A model generated the notes under the pieces. That model was not told where the DNA came from and did not search any database. It saw only the letters and a list, made by a program, of their open reading frames with translations. Of a stretch of 64,000 nucleotides of DNA, positions 12,250 through 23,363 are shown in pieces. Position numbers and translations under genes: made by a program. This DNA is from Peromyscus leucopus (lineage: Eukaryota; Chordata; Mammalia; Rodentia; Cricetidae), in the NCBI RefSeq assembly GCF_004664715.2, contig NC_051072.1, positions 32,328,642 to 32,392,641 on the forward strand. The letters are read 5' to 3'. Within the stretch, counting starts at the first letter, position 1. The number at the start of each line of letters is the position of its first letter.

Positions 12250-13375
12250 AATTATACAAACTTTTGCCTAATCCATAGAATGCCTCCTAAGGCTCGGTCT
12301 GAATTTTAAAATAAGAGAGTAATCACTGACTTTGGAATGAGACATTTAAGTATCAACATTTCAAGCTTATTTACATCATTAGAATAGAACAATTCTCAAT
12401 CAACGAAGTTTTGAAATTATTAAAGACAGAATTTAATTCAGATCCCCATTGTTTCCTTTCTACTGATTGGTCAAAGTTACTTACCATCTCTCACAATGTA
12501 ATAGTTTTTCTTATTTTATTTTTATCTGTCTTTGGTAAAATTTAAAGAGTGTATTTAATGTGACAACTAGACTTTTCAGTTTCCTGCTCGAATTCCTCAG
12601 TTCAGCTCACTTTAAACAGATAGCCTTAGCTCCTTACCATGTCATACCTGCTCTTCGTGGCCTTGCCGCTACACTTTCTCGCCTTATCAGTTCATTGCCT
12701 ATTTTTCTACCATGAACCTCACTTCATAGTCACTACCTGATGCCCCTATTGTAAATCTTCACAGGCATTTTTTTTTTAAGTCTTTCATCTTGTTGCACTA
12801 AAAATATGAGCTAATACCACTCAGTGCTTTGGTCACTATGGAGAACACTGCTTCTTCAACTTTTTTTCCTCCATGAAACCTTCTGTGGCCTCCTTAATTC
12901 TGTTAACTCAGTCGCTATCCCAGCATCTGACCAGTATTAGTTTTGCAAGGTGTAACCATTAAAGGAATGAATGCATGAGTGAATGAATCATAACACACTA
13001 AGGATGCATTGTCTATGCTTCAAGGATTGTCTAAACTATAGGCTTCTGGCCAAGGAGGAGAATTTAGGAAAAGGAAATCAGTCAGGACTGCTGAGAAGCC
13101 AGAAGTAATAAGTAAGAGCCTGCTGGTGATACTTAGTAAGAGTGAGCAAAGTGAATACCTTGATGCCAAGCCCCGGGCCTTCTACTAACAAATGTAAAAA
13201 TACATTTAAAGAATCACATTATACATGTGGGATCTGTAGTGAAATGCAAAGGGTAGGAGAGACAGCCAGACCAGGGCTGGAACGTGAGATGGAGACTGAG
13301 TTAACGACAATCAAGCCTGAGTGAGGCTGAGATGGGAGGATGTTTGAGATGAGAAGAAACATGGACAAGAGCTAA
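12250..13375. other. Unassigned sequence
   Basis: No gene or full repeat recognised. The 60-codon frame at 13142-13324 has no known relative. Confidence 0.4.
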
Positions 13376-13476
13376 AGAAAGGAGAGTGTATGGAGCAGCA
13401 ACAAACATGGGTAAGCAGGAAATGCTGCAATAAGATATGGAGTTATGTGGGTGTATGCCCCAGAGTTGTATGCCTG

Positions 13477-13857
13477 TGTTGGGCTGACTGCCAGGTAAGG
13501 CTGAGGCAGGACTGGTCCAGCTGATCTCTCCCTGGGGTTGATGAGTGTCGATGGCCCAGACCTCCCCTGTTCACTGGAGAGAAGCATACTGAGCTGGAAG
13601 TCTTGTCAAAGCAGGAACTTGTTTTATTGCATCAGGAGTGGACTTATATAGGTTGGTTGGGGTGACAAGAGATGGGGTGAGGATAGCGGGCCAATGAGAT
13701 GATGCTATCTCAGCAGTTACTAGGCAAAGGCAATTATAGGTCGGGTTGAGCTGAGTCACTCATATACAGAAGTCATGTCAGAAAACAGGTCGCCAAACTC
13801 TAACTAGGCTTCAGAAGTTACACAGGGACTCACACCTGGGCTTTATGAGGCCCAACA
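13477..13857 (-). mobile_element. Solo ERVK-type LTR (family C), reverse
   Basis: This 381-bp LTR has inverted ends TGTTGGGC and GCCCAACA. The flanking 6-mers are TGCCTG (13471-13476) and TACCTG (13858-13863), matching at five of six. On the reverse strand it carries a TATA-like 'cctatataagtcc' and downstream 'gcaataaaac', fitting U3 and R layout. It interrupts the inverted ORF2 part of the older L1: the L1 text on the two sides joins naturally across it. The end sequence is reminiscent of IAP-like elements, but the family is not certain. Confidence 0.85.
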
Positions 13858-14676
13858 TACCTGGATCAATTTCTATGTCTATTTCTAGCTTTTAGAGGAA
13901 TCTCCACACTGATTTTCCTAGTGACTGCACCAGTTCTCACTCTCCCCATCAGTGAATGAACATTTCTATTTCTCTACAACCATGCCAGCATTTGTTGTCG
14001 TATCTCAGCCCATCTGACTAGGATAAAAGTAAATCTCAAACTAGTTTTAATCTGCATTTCCCTGATGGTTAAAGATGTTGCATAGTTTTTTAAAAATGTC
14101 CCTCAGCCATTTGCAGTTTACATTTTGAGAATTCTGTTTAGTTTTTTGCTCAAAATTTAAAATTAGGTTGTTCATTTCCTTGGTTTATTTTTTCCTATTC
14201 TAAATATGAACCCTCTGTCAGATGCATAGCATGAAAATGTATTCCCCATTTTACAGGCTATCTGTAAATGAAACAACTGATAAATAGATAATGGAAATGC
14301 TCTAGATGTATACAACGGAATATTATTCAACTGTTAAGAAAAAGTGAAATTCACAGGGAAGTTGGTAGAGATGGAAACAATCATTCTGGGTGAGGTAGTC
14401 AGACTTATAAAATCATACATTGCATGTTTTATCTCATTTGTTGATGTTAGCCTTGAATATTCAAATATTTGTGTTTAGTTTGGAATATCCACAGAGGTAA
14501 AAAAATTTTACTAAGGGACTGAGGGGATAGGCTTTTAAGGGAGAGGAGATGGAGCATATTGGTATAAATGATTTTAAAAAAGCAATGGAACAGGTCTATT
14601 TAATTGGAGTGGTGGAGTGGTGAGGGGAGGTCAGCATAGAAGAGAGATAAATAATACAAAACTACTTAGTAGAAGT

Positions 14677-14699
14677 GCACGCGCGCGCACGTGCGTGCG

Positions 14700-14744
<45 letters not shown>

Positions 14745-14762
14745 GCGCACACGAACACACGA
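14677..14762. repeat. Mixed (CG)/(CA) alternating tract
   Basis: CG-rich alternating bases (14678-14700), a CA run of about 20 units and then another CGCGCG block. It lies inside the L1 3' UTR. Confidence 0.9.
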
Positions 14763-16134
14763 GTTTAACTGGAGTTATGCTTTATTGAGACAACAATGTC
14801 CCCACTAGATACCAGAGGCTACTATGTAAAAAGCCCCAGTGCCAGAAATATGTCAGGTTTCATATGTTTGCATTTTTGTCCAGTGGGTTCTCATAACCTC
14901 AAACATTACAGATTGTTGCCAATGCTCTTGGTTGCCCTCTAGAATTTGACAGTAAGACCCCGACCACTGCAGATGTCACATACTTGACTCATAGAACATG
15001 GAGAAATGAAGCTGGTACTGACCTGGTGGCTTCATCACTACTGGCTAATCTTCACAGGGCTGGAGGGTGTGATGCATACCTACCAGAGGAAAATAGTAAT
15101 AACCAGTCTTGGCTGGTTGTGAACCCTAATAGCTACAGTAACATTTGTCCCATAGGCACAGTAGTGGCATGAACATCATGGAACTAACAGACACTTCCTG
15201 ATTATGTAAGACCCACCCCACAAGATGAAGCTCATACCTGGCACTGGTCATGTCAAGAACCTATGGCTAGCTAGGTCATAGCCTTAGGACTGAACCTACT
15301 ACTGTTATTTTGCTAAACGAATATTCTATTAAACTAGCACCTAATGATCTGTCATAGCCATGGATTAATGCCTCCTTGAACCCTCATCTGTGAAGCTTCT
15401 ATTTGAAGTAGATGGTGATTAACATAGAGACCTACAGCTGCCCAAGGTGTAGAGAACATGATATTGAAGAATGCTCAGCCTTAAGTGAAACATATATGCT
15501 ACAGTCCTTCCTACCAAATCCTTCCTACAAAATCCCAGGGATAACTATAGAAGAGAAGCTCTAAGTATGGGAAGAACCAGAGAGGATGGATGACTACAAG
15601 GCAAAAGTGTCTTCTGCAAATAGCAGGGTAGCTAGCTGCACATCACTGCAGACATGACAGTATGCACAGCACTGGTGCAAAACCCCAGCCAGACCAAATC
15701 CCAGAATGGAGAAGAGAACTGGCCACCAAGTTTAAATCCAAGATGAGGCCTTATGGGCAACTGTTAGCTACTGGCAGTGGGAGAGGCAGTTTCCCTTAGG
15801 AATATTGCTCCTGGGATGTTGACCATACTCCAGTGGGAGGCCTTATTCAAGAACATTTGGGAAGCACAAATTGGTTTTAATGGATTTTTTTTTAATGGAA
15901 TAAAAGTTTGGTGGATAGGGAAGTAGGAGTTGACCAGGAAAAAGCTGTAAGAAGGGAGATGAACATGATCAAAACATGTATAAACTTCTCATTTAAAATA
16001 TTTTTTAAAAAAGTACAAGAAGTTGCATTGAAACAAAATAGATCAAACAAAACAAAATAAGCAGGAAGAAATGAGCATGTAGAAATAGGAGAAAGTTAAA
16101 AAAAACCCTTAGAACTCTTTTTCATTAATTATTG

Positions 16135-16456
16135 TTACATGCAAACACATTTCTCAATATAACCTGCTCAGTCTGTGCAGTGTTACTTGTATATATGTTT
16201 TCAGGGCTGACCACTTGATGTTGGCTAAACAACTCATGTGCTCATCGCTGAGGGAGACTCTTCCCCCTACCCTCAGTATTCCATTGTTGCTTGTAGCTCT
16301 TTGGGTTGGGTTAAGGCTTTCTGGACTTTGCCCAGCACTTTGGTATGTCTATTATTGTTGTCAGTCCCTGTTTTGATAATCATGTTGGTGAGACTTTATG
16401 GGCATAGTTTCTTACTATACTCAAAGAAGAATTTGAAAGAGAGCAAAGAGTGATAT

Positions 16457-16493
<37 letters not shown>

Positions 16494-16560
16494 GGGGTTG
16501 AGGTAGGAAAAGGAAAGGAGAAATGATGTTATTATAGTAAAAATTTCAAGAAAATAAAAA
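16135..16560 (+). mobile_element. L1 3' UTR fragment
   Basis: 'cagggctgaccacttgatgt', 'gtgagactttatgggcatag' and the closing '...gagaaatgatgttattatag...aaaataaaaa' match my memory of an older rodent L1 3' end. A TG microsatellite (16459-16491) has grown inside it. Confidence 0.6.
16459..16491. repeat. (TG)n microsatellite
   Basis: About 16 TG units. Confidence 0.95.
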
Positions 16561-16794
16561 CAGAACCATTATTTTATTGGTTCCAAAATTTTAAAGAGTC
16601 TAAAATTCTACATGGAGTCTTTCTATAAATAAGAATTTCTATAGTAATATCATACCAAGAAAAATATTTAGGAATTAAGTATCATTTTCTCAAGACAATC
16701 TATTGTCAATACCTCCATAGACAGGTAGACAATACAAGCAAATGATAGAAAATCCTTGTCTGTGTCTGTCTATATTTAAGTAGCAACATTAGTC

Positions 16795-17108
16795 CTTGCT
16801 TTCTTAAATACCAGCATCAATAGTGTAGCAGAAACCAGAGGCTTCACACCAGACCAATGAATCTTTGCGATGAACACTTGCAAGTAAAGATATATGGATA
16901 AAAGGGCTTACTGAGTGACTTACTGTGTCATACTTACTGTGACATACAACTTCTATGACAAAACTGGTTTTTCTTTTCCTTTTTTTCCTCTTAAATTTTG
17001 TCTCATTTTATTTGGGGGAGGGTGTTGCAAGGGCAGAGGGCAGATACAAAGGGACAGGGAAGTAAATGAGATGGAGATGAATAATGTGAAAGACACAAAG
17101 AATAAATA
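16795..17108 (+). mobile_element. Lx-like L1 3' end
   Basis: Same family as 30560-30855: shared 'agcagaaaccagagg', 'aagtaaagatatatgga', 'gagggcagataca' and a closing 'aatgtgaaagacacaaagaa' plus A-rich tail. The polypyrimidine-to-polypurine switch typical of L1 3' UTRs is present. Confidence 0.8.
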
Positions 17109-17640
17109 AAAAAGAAAGCTTAAAAGTATATTAATATCTCTGTTTGAGTGGCAAGTCTGTTAGAATTTGTGAGTGAGAAGGGTATTTGACTGAAAATAAT
17201 TTAAATAAAATTTACATTCATGTGTGTAATAGTAAAATTTTATGTTTATACAATTATTTTAAATCAAATAACTATGGCTCCTAACTAAGGTCTGAGAGTA
17301 TACTAATGAAGTAGGCGTGTCCATAAAAATTGGAGAAAAATTAAAGCTCATTGATAGTTAAGTTGATAACTTGTGAGTTAGAAAGTGGAATGTTGTGGTA
17401 ATAATGATCTAGGTCAAGCTCATAACACTGACTCTGAATTTTTTCCAACTACTGAGGAACAAACTTAAAATCCTTCTAATTATTCACACACTAAAAGCAA
17501 GACAACTGAGAAAATGTTATTTACAGATGAATATATTTGAAAATATATTATATTTTAAAAAATAGCCCACTGATTAGCACTTACAGGATGGGGGAGAATT
17601 TAAACACAAGGTCTGTAGACAATGTGAAGGTGCTGGTTAC

Positions 17641-17845
17641 TTGGGCAGGTAAGACAACTGAGTGGTTGAGTGCTTGCTGATTTTGCAGAAGATCCAAGTT
17701 CAGTTCTCAATATCCACATTGCATGGCTCAAACTGCCCAGACCTCCAGCCTGAGAGGACCCAGTGCCTCTTCTCACCTCTAAGGCACTGCCATGCACATA
17801 TAAGTACACACACACACACATACACACACGCACAAATAAAGTATA
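17641..17845 (+). repeat. B3-type SINE
   Basis: Degenerate tRNA head 'aagacaactgagtggttgag', then 'aagatccaagttcagttctc' and a CA-rich tail ending 'caaataaag'. Confidence 0.75.
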
Positions 17846-17879
17846 GAAAGCATCCTGATTATACTGTACCTTTGTAAAT

Positions 17880-19165
17880 AGGTGTTTATATTTCTTGAAC
17901 TGTACTATATCTACATATTATGTCACATCTATGACAGTATATAAAACCTTTACACATGTAAGACAAAAAAATCACAATTCTTTTTATGAAATAAATCTTT
18001 TCATCTAAGAAACAATTATGTTTTAGTTGGTACTTTATGAATCAAGAGTTTGAAAATGCATGTTAAATACTCTAGGTCCCTGCCAGCACCTGACGGCTCC
18101 GTGAACAGTTAGAATGCCGAGAGTGTTATTTCAGCTGCCTGGCAATTGATACCAATCATCACAGCTGACTTTTCCACCTAGCAATCTGTGCCAATTGTTA
18201 ACATGGGTGAAGTGAGCCAATTGCTTGAGACCACGTCTTATTAATTTATATTAAAATTTAGCCTTAAACAGACATATTGTGGAATTAAGAAAATAAAAAG
18301 GACCAACTAAAAATGCCCAAAGGAATTTAGAATATTTGGAAGCCAGAGCTTTCATTTCAAAACATAGTCCTTTATTCAGAGTGATTGGAAATCAAAAGCC
18401 TATTGAGTGCACATCATTTCTGGCAATTGTATAATTCATAAATAGACAAATGGCTTAAGAAACATGGTGAAAAAAATGTACTCACAAGGAGGTATCATCT
18501 ATGCCAAGTGTACTGCTGAGATCATAAACCAGTGACAATAGGGGTTAATAATAGAAATGTTGGTAGTCCTCTACTTACAATGGAATGAACAGTGCTGCTG
18601 TAATTACAATTTTCTTTTTATCCCTGTTATATAGAAATGAATCAATATCCAAGTAGAGAGAGGATGAAAATGTCTTCGATAATTTGCTCTGCTCCTCAGA
18701 AGAATTGGCTTCTTAGGTCTGCATGGCAATTGGATCATTCAAAAATTATTACAAGGCTATTTATCAAACAGTTTAAATTAAAATTTGTTTGGACTTATTT
18801 AAGGCTATTCTGTGTGATTTTCATGCACAATTTTCTCTCCTTTACCAAGTAACTTTAGAAAAGAATCAATATGTTGTTTCAGTGGATGTTTAGAAGATTC
18901 AACTCTTGGATAATTTCTTGCTAGTTATGGCACCATCAAGACTATTATACATGGATGCCTCTTGCCTAAGTTGGCTATTAATTAGGTCTAGGGAAACATT
19001 TGATCAGTAACTAAAGCAACAGCGAGTATCTCTTAAATGGATCATTATTATTAAGAAAAGTAACAGCCAATTCAATTGACCTTCAGTAAACCAGTGCATA
19101 AGGAAAGTAAATAAATCAAACTGTAGGCCTAAGCAATTCAAACACTGCACATACCCAAGACTTCA
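17880..19165. other. Repeat-poor sequence with a candidate conserved block
   Basis: No gene or repeat recognised. 18070-18265 has balanced base composition and several CAATTG/CAATTA-like words and stands out from its AT-rich surroundings; see findings. Confidence 0.4.
18070..18265. promoter_or_regulatory. Candidate conserved non-coding element
   Basis: The block contains CAGCTG E-boxes, 'ggcaattgatacc', 'gccaattgttaac', 'gccaattgcttgaga' and 'cttattaatttata', with no repeat signature. This density of homeodomain-like and bHLH-like words is typical of developmental enhancers, but conservation cannot be judged from one sequence. Confidence 0.25.
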
Positions 19166-19171
19166 ATTTGC

Positions 19172-19320
19172 TTGAGAATCAGGTGTGATGGCACGTGCCT
19201 TTAATCCCAGCACTCAGGCGGCAGAAGTAGGCAGAGTTCTGTGAGTTCAAGGCCACCCTGGTCTACATAATGAATTTAAGGACCACTTACATAGGCCTTG
19301 TTTCAATAAATAAACATAAT
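19172..19320 (+). repeat. B1 SINE
   Basis: 'aggtgtgatggcacgtgcct', 'ttaatcccagcactcaggc', 'gagttcaaggccaccctggt', then an A-rich tail of about 60 bases to 19345. Moderately diverged. Confidence 0.88.
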
Positions 19321-19502
19321 AATAAATTTAAAAATACAAAAAATAAAAGATGAAAAAACGTTTGGGTCAAATATTAACATATGGTCTAATTTAGATCAAG
19401 AGTGGGTCTGTAATATTTTTTTTTTTGGTCCTGTCTTTCTACTCTCATGTTCTTCTTCACATCAAGAAGCTGTATCTAAAAGAGGAAAACAAAAGAAAGG
19501 CT

Positions 19503-19880
19503 ACGGTCTGTATGTCAAATTGCTCTGATTGGTCAATAAATAAAATACTGATTGGCCAGTGGCCAGGCAGGAAGTAGGTGGGAGGAGAGAGGAGAATTGT
19601 GGGAAGTGGAAGGCTGAGGCAGAGAGACACTGCCAGCCGCCATGACCAGTAGCAGCATGTGAAGATGCCGGTAAGCCACCAGCCACATGGCAAGGTATAG
19701 ATTTATGGAAATGGATTAATTTAAGCTGTAAGAACAGTTAGCAAGAAGCCTGCCACAGCCATACAGTTTGTAAGCAATATAAGTCTCTGTGTTTACTTGG
19801 TTGGGTCTGAGCGGCTGTGGGACTGGCGGGTGACAAAGATTTGTCCTGACTGTGGGCAAGGCAGGAAAACTCTAGCTACA
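19503..19880 (+). repeat. 5' LTR of the 19.5-kb element
   Basis: Family A LTR, ending CTAGCTACA just before the primer site. It lacks the terminal TG; the preceding bases (aaaagaaaggct) are purine-rich flank. Confidence 0.9.
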
Positions 19881-19882
19881 AA

Positions 19883-19900
19883 TGGCGCCCAACGAGAGGG
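19883..19900 (+). promoter_or_regulatory. Primer-binding site, tRNA-Lys type
   Basis: 'tggcgcccaacg' is the 3'-terminal match of the Lys tRNA primer used by many class II ERVs. It lies two bases after the 5' LTR, as expected. Confidence 0.8.
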
Positions 19901-20797
19901 CAAGAGTTTCCACCTAAAACCTGAGAAAAGATTCTAAAACGGAGCTAAAAACAGCTTCCTAATTATCTCTTTCAAATGAGCAGCAAGCTGCCGGTTTGAG
20001 TTCCTGGCGGGTTCCTGGCATGTGCGCTTCGATCTGCAGTATGGCAGGAATGAGGCCTCTACAAGTGGCACATTAAGCTGCGTGGTGGATTTAGCCTTTG
20101 CTAGTACAAAACAAAAAGAGGTTTCTGGGTTACACGCTGCTTTGATAAGAAGCATAGACCCACTATTTCTGAGAGTTGATGGCTCCCAGAGCTGGCGGAA
20201 AACGTACCACCGCCATGTTGGGAAGCTGAAGTGGGCGGAGCCAGCAGCCACAGTGCTAAGAAGGCTGCAGTTTAAAGCAATAGGCTCAAGGTGATATAAA
20301 ACAAAAGCCACATAAAGATGGCTACCACACAGAGAATCTGGATTATGTTCTCTTTGATATTCGTAACTGAAGAGAAACATTTGATTGCAAAAGCTGTTGA
20401 GTTATGCCAAAATGTGTGTTTTTAAAGGTACCTTAACTTCAAAATTTGGATGTAAGGATATGTTGCTTTGGAAAGGAGGCTCTGCTTTTGTTTCCACAGA
20501 AAGCCAGAGGCTATGGATTTGTTCCAGATTAAGATACATCAGGTTTGACCAGCCAAGACCACCTGAAAGGTCTCCGATGACACCATGGCCCAGATGATCC
20601 AACATCCAGAATCGTTTCAAGGCAACTGGCTCAGATGATACGGTCTCACGGACTACTCCATGATCCTAAAATTTTCTTTGTGTCCCCATAAGATACAGCG
20701 CCCCCCTCCAGCAGGAAGTAGTAAGAGAAGCTACGCCCAAATTCCCAAATATACCAAGCTGACTTTGGAGATGTATAAAAGTTAAAACCTTTCTTTT
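19901..20797 (+). other. Interior of the 19.5-kb element, no known domains
   Basis: The interior contains open frames of 90 codons (20022-20294, forward) and 148 codons (19934-20380, reverse) that overlap each other. Neither shows a zinc knuckle, DSG/DTG protease or YXDD-type polymerase motif. A CpG-bearing patch near 20180-20250 ('ccgccatgttgggaagctga', 'tgggcggagcc') differs in composition from the rest. It could be packaging/leader sequence or captured host sequence; I cannot decide. Confidence 0.6.
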
Positions 20798-20818
20798 AAA
20801 AAAAAAGAAAAGGGGAAG

Positions 20819-21204
20819 TGCTGTGGGACGGTCTGTATGTCAAATTGCTCTGATTGGTCAATAAATAAAATACTGATTGGCCAGTGGCAGGCAGGAAGTA
20901 GGTGGGAGGAGAGAGGAGAATTGTGGGAAGTGGAAGGCTGAGGCAGAGAGACACTGCCAGCCGCCATGACCAGTAGCAGCATGTGAAGATGCCGGTAAGC
21001 CACCAGCCACGTGGCAAGGTATAGATTTATGGAAATGGATTAATTTAAGCTGTAAGAACAGTTAGCAAGAAGTCTGCCACGGCCATACAGTTTGTAAGCA
21101 ATATAAGTCTCTGTGTTTACTTGGTTGGGTCTGAGCGGCTGTGGGACTGGCGGGTGACAAAGATTTGTCCTGACTGTGGGCAAGGCAGGAAAACTCTAGC
21201 TACA
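20819..21204 (+). repeat. 3' LTR of the 19.5-kb element
   Basis: Complete family A LTR of 386 bp, TGCTGTGGGA to CTAGCTACA, preceded by an A-rich then G-rich polypurine tract. Confidence 0.92.
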
Positions 21205-21740
21205 AATTTTTGCACCAAACGAGTCTTTTACAGAGGTGGATTGTATTTTAAAGCTTACTTAAGCTGACACAACAAACTCAATTGGATCAAATAAAGATGA
21301 AAAACAGTTGAAGAGGGAAGCAAATCAGAATTTTACAGAAATCCTTTTATGAAGAATGCTGTTCAGTGCTGGTGTCCTTAAGTTGCAGGTTTTCTCCTTC
21401 GTTCATTACTCCACCAGTCTAGAGTCCTTTGCTCTCACTCTTTTTTTTGTACCCCTCCCTCTACTCTTCTCACCTTTTGACCACGAATTGCTGGTATAAG
21501 AGCCTTGCCTGAACCCCTAACAGCTCTGTGATTGTAGACACGGAATTTCATATGTGTGGTACTCATAAGACCCTCACAAAAGTGATGTTTCTCAAATGCA
21601 TATGAAAACTTGCAAAAAGGCTCTAAAGTTCCACTTGACTTGCAAATGTCATAACTATGTGGGTGATAGTGAAAGGGGAAAGGAGAGACTACTACTAGGC
21701 GCCTGGTTCTCTTGTATTTGTCTGCCTCCATTCCCTTGAA
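21205..21740. other. Unassigned sequence
   Basis: No gene or repeat recognised. The reverse 103-codon frame at 21435-21746 matches nothing I know. Confidence 0.4.
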
Positions 21741-21744
21741 CTTC

Positions 21745-21830
21745 ACATAGTCCTATGAAGCAAGTGGAATCTCTATTTTCATTTTAAAGATGTGGAAACC
21801 AAGATCCTAAGAAGTTGAGTATTTTTTTTT
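21745..21830 (+). repeat. MIR-like fragment
   Basis: 'atagtcctatgaagcaagtg' then 'attttcattttaaagatgtg', 'gaaaccaagatcctaag' fits a decayed MIR core. Confidence 0.55.
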
Positions 21831-21834
21831 CAAG

Positions 21835-23175
21835 TGTTTGTACTCTCTGAAGTCCACCTACTTGTCTCCATGCAGATTCTTCAATATTTGTCTACTAATT
21901 TGCTCATTCAACAAAATGAATGTAGAATTGACATACTTTTCAGTGTTGAGAATCACTGGCTTTTTGTTTTAGTTAACACTCTGTTCGTATAGAATAATTA
22001 ATATATACAGTGTCTGCTTCTTTGTGGTTTAAATCATTTTCCAGCTTTAGATTTTATTCCCTTGTGAATGGCTTTCAATCTTACCAAGCTGACCTTGGTA
22101 TCTCTCTAAGTGACATGTTCTATTTATGGTCTCATGCAAATTTATTGTTTTACTAATTCTCTGGTTAGACTCTGGAAAATATCTTCCTGGCATCCTTTGA
22201 AAGAAGCAAAAAATGACCCATCTTTTAAGCGTACTCCACTGATTCTCACCATTAAGCTGTATCCTACACCAAAATTCATTTGCTCCTTCTTGAAATTGCT
22301 GGCATTTACCCCTTTGCTTTCACAAATAAATCTGTCTTTACACAGTTTGTGTATTTACGAACTTCCACTCTTTCTGGAGGTTGATAACGATCTTGAGACT
22401 ACTGTTACAATGCCTACATATTTCATCAAGACCCTATAGTATTTGTGTAGCAGTGTTTCAAATGGATGCTGTTGTGCTTAATGTCTTGTACTTCTTTGGC
22501 ATGAGACTATTACTATCTTCGCACTTTAAGGTTCCATGGACAAGTCTTCATGTTTTTAATGTAAGTCATAGTAGCTAACACAATATTAACTTATGAAGAA
22601 GTTAGATAACAAAGCCTGAAGAGGTATTATTGATCCTTAAATTCAAGGTCTTTACACAAACAAAAGCTGGTAGATATGTGTGTATGTGTATGGAAAATTA
22701 ACAGTATTGCTTTATCACTCACATGTTTATTGTATATATAATTTATAACCTAAAATATTCCAGATACTTAAAGACATCATCTTAATTTCTGTCTGTAAAG
22801 TGATTGTGTTCTCCTATTAACAGTCAAAAGATCTGGAGAAGGGTCTCATATCTTTCCCCTAATCACCACAGTTAGTGGTGAAATGTAGAATTCAGTGTCA
22901 TTGTCTGACTCTAAATCTTATTGTGCTTCCTATCACTCTTCTATAATACAATGCAATATACATTTTAATAGCAAGTTTCATGCAGAAAGTCAGTACCATG
23001 TCACAGTATTTGAAGCATTCAGTCCTTTCAAATCATTCCATCAAGCCCAAACAAAATTTAGCAATTTAATTAAAAGAAAGAGATGAGCCTCTTCAGAATA
23101 TATTGCTATGTGTACGGATACAAATTACCAGGATTTGTATATAAGAAGTTTAAGTGTTCTGCCTATATGTCCTTT
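21835..23175. other. AT-rich unassigned sequence
   Basis: No supported gene; frames such as 22110-22439 show no recognisable domain. Confidence 0.4.
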
Positions 23176-23181
23176 TGCTCT

Positions 23182-23313
23182 TATAAGATGACTCAGTGGG
23201 TAAGAGTACTTGCCACCAAGCCTGATGATCTGAGTTTAACCTTTATGGTCCACACACAGTGAAAGGAGAGAACAAGGTTGTCCTCAAATTAAATTTCTAC
23301 ATGATGACTACTT

Positions 23314-23363
<50 letters not shown>

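Larger units (their letters stand above)
13380..16015 (+). mobile_element. Old 5'-inverted L1 (twin-priming structure)
   Basis: The part at about 13380-14268 (minus the LTR at 13477-13857) reads as the reverse strand of the L1 ORF2 carboxy end. Going rightwards it runs from the segment around 'gcaacaaacatgggtaagca', through the reversed Trp-Arg-Phe-Leu-Arg block ('gaggaatctccacactgatt'), to the reversed 'gggaaatgcagattaaaact' block. From about 14269 the strand flips and reads sense ORF2 ('gtatacaacggaatattatt', Tyr-x-x-Glu-Tyr-Tyr-Ser region). It then runs into a long L1 3' UTR, including 'gaagctggtactgacctggt' and 'ggataactatagaagagaag', ending near the A-rich run at 16005. The two inverted halves meet at nearly adjacent L1 positions, which is the mark of twin priming. 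All frames are broken. Confidence 0.78.
19503..21204 (+). mobile_element. Young gene-less ERVK-like element
   Basis: A two-LTR element of about 1.7 kb. The 5' LTR (19503-19880) and 3' LTR (20819-21204) differ by three transitions and one 1-base indel over about 377 aligned bases. The 5' LTR lacks the first nine bases (TGCTGTGGG) seen in the 3' LTR. A primer site at 19883-19900 (tggcgcccaacgagaggg) fits the tRNA-Lys class II type at 15 of 18 positions, and a polypurine tract at 20798-20818 precedes the 3' LTR. The 938-bp interior has no gag, protease, polymerase or envelope motif that I can see, so movement would depend on another element's proteins. No clear target duplication was found, in keeping with the altered 5' edge. 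Confidence 0.88.

Noticed and set aside
20782..21017. Reverse frames in the family A LTR, with near-identical frames at 19457-19693 and 3638-3913
   Set aside because: The repeated protein-like text only reflects the shared LTR sequence.
21205..21225. A second primer-site-like word after the 3' LTR ('tgcaccaaacgag')
   Set aside because: Only about 10 of 13 bases match and it sits at the wrong offset from the LTR; probably chance, though it could hint at a former tandem LTR array.
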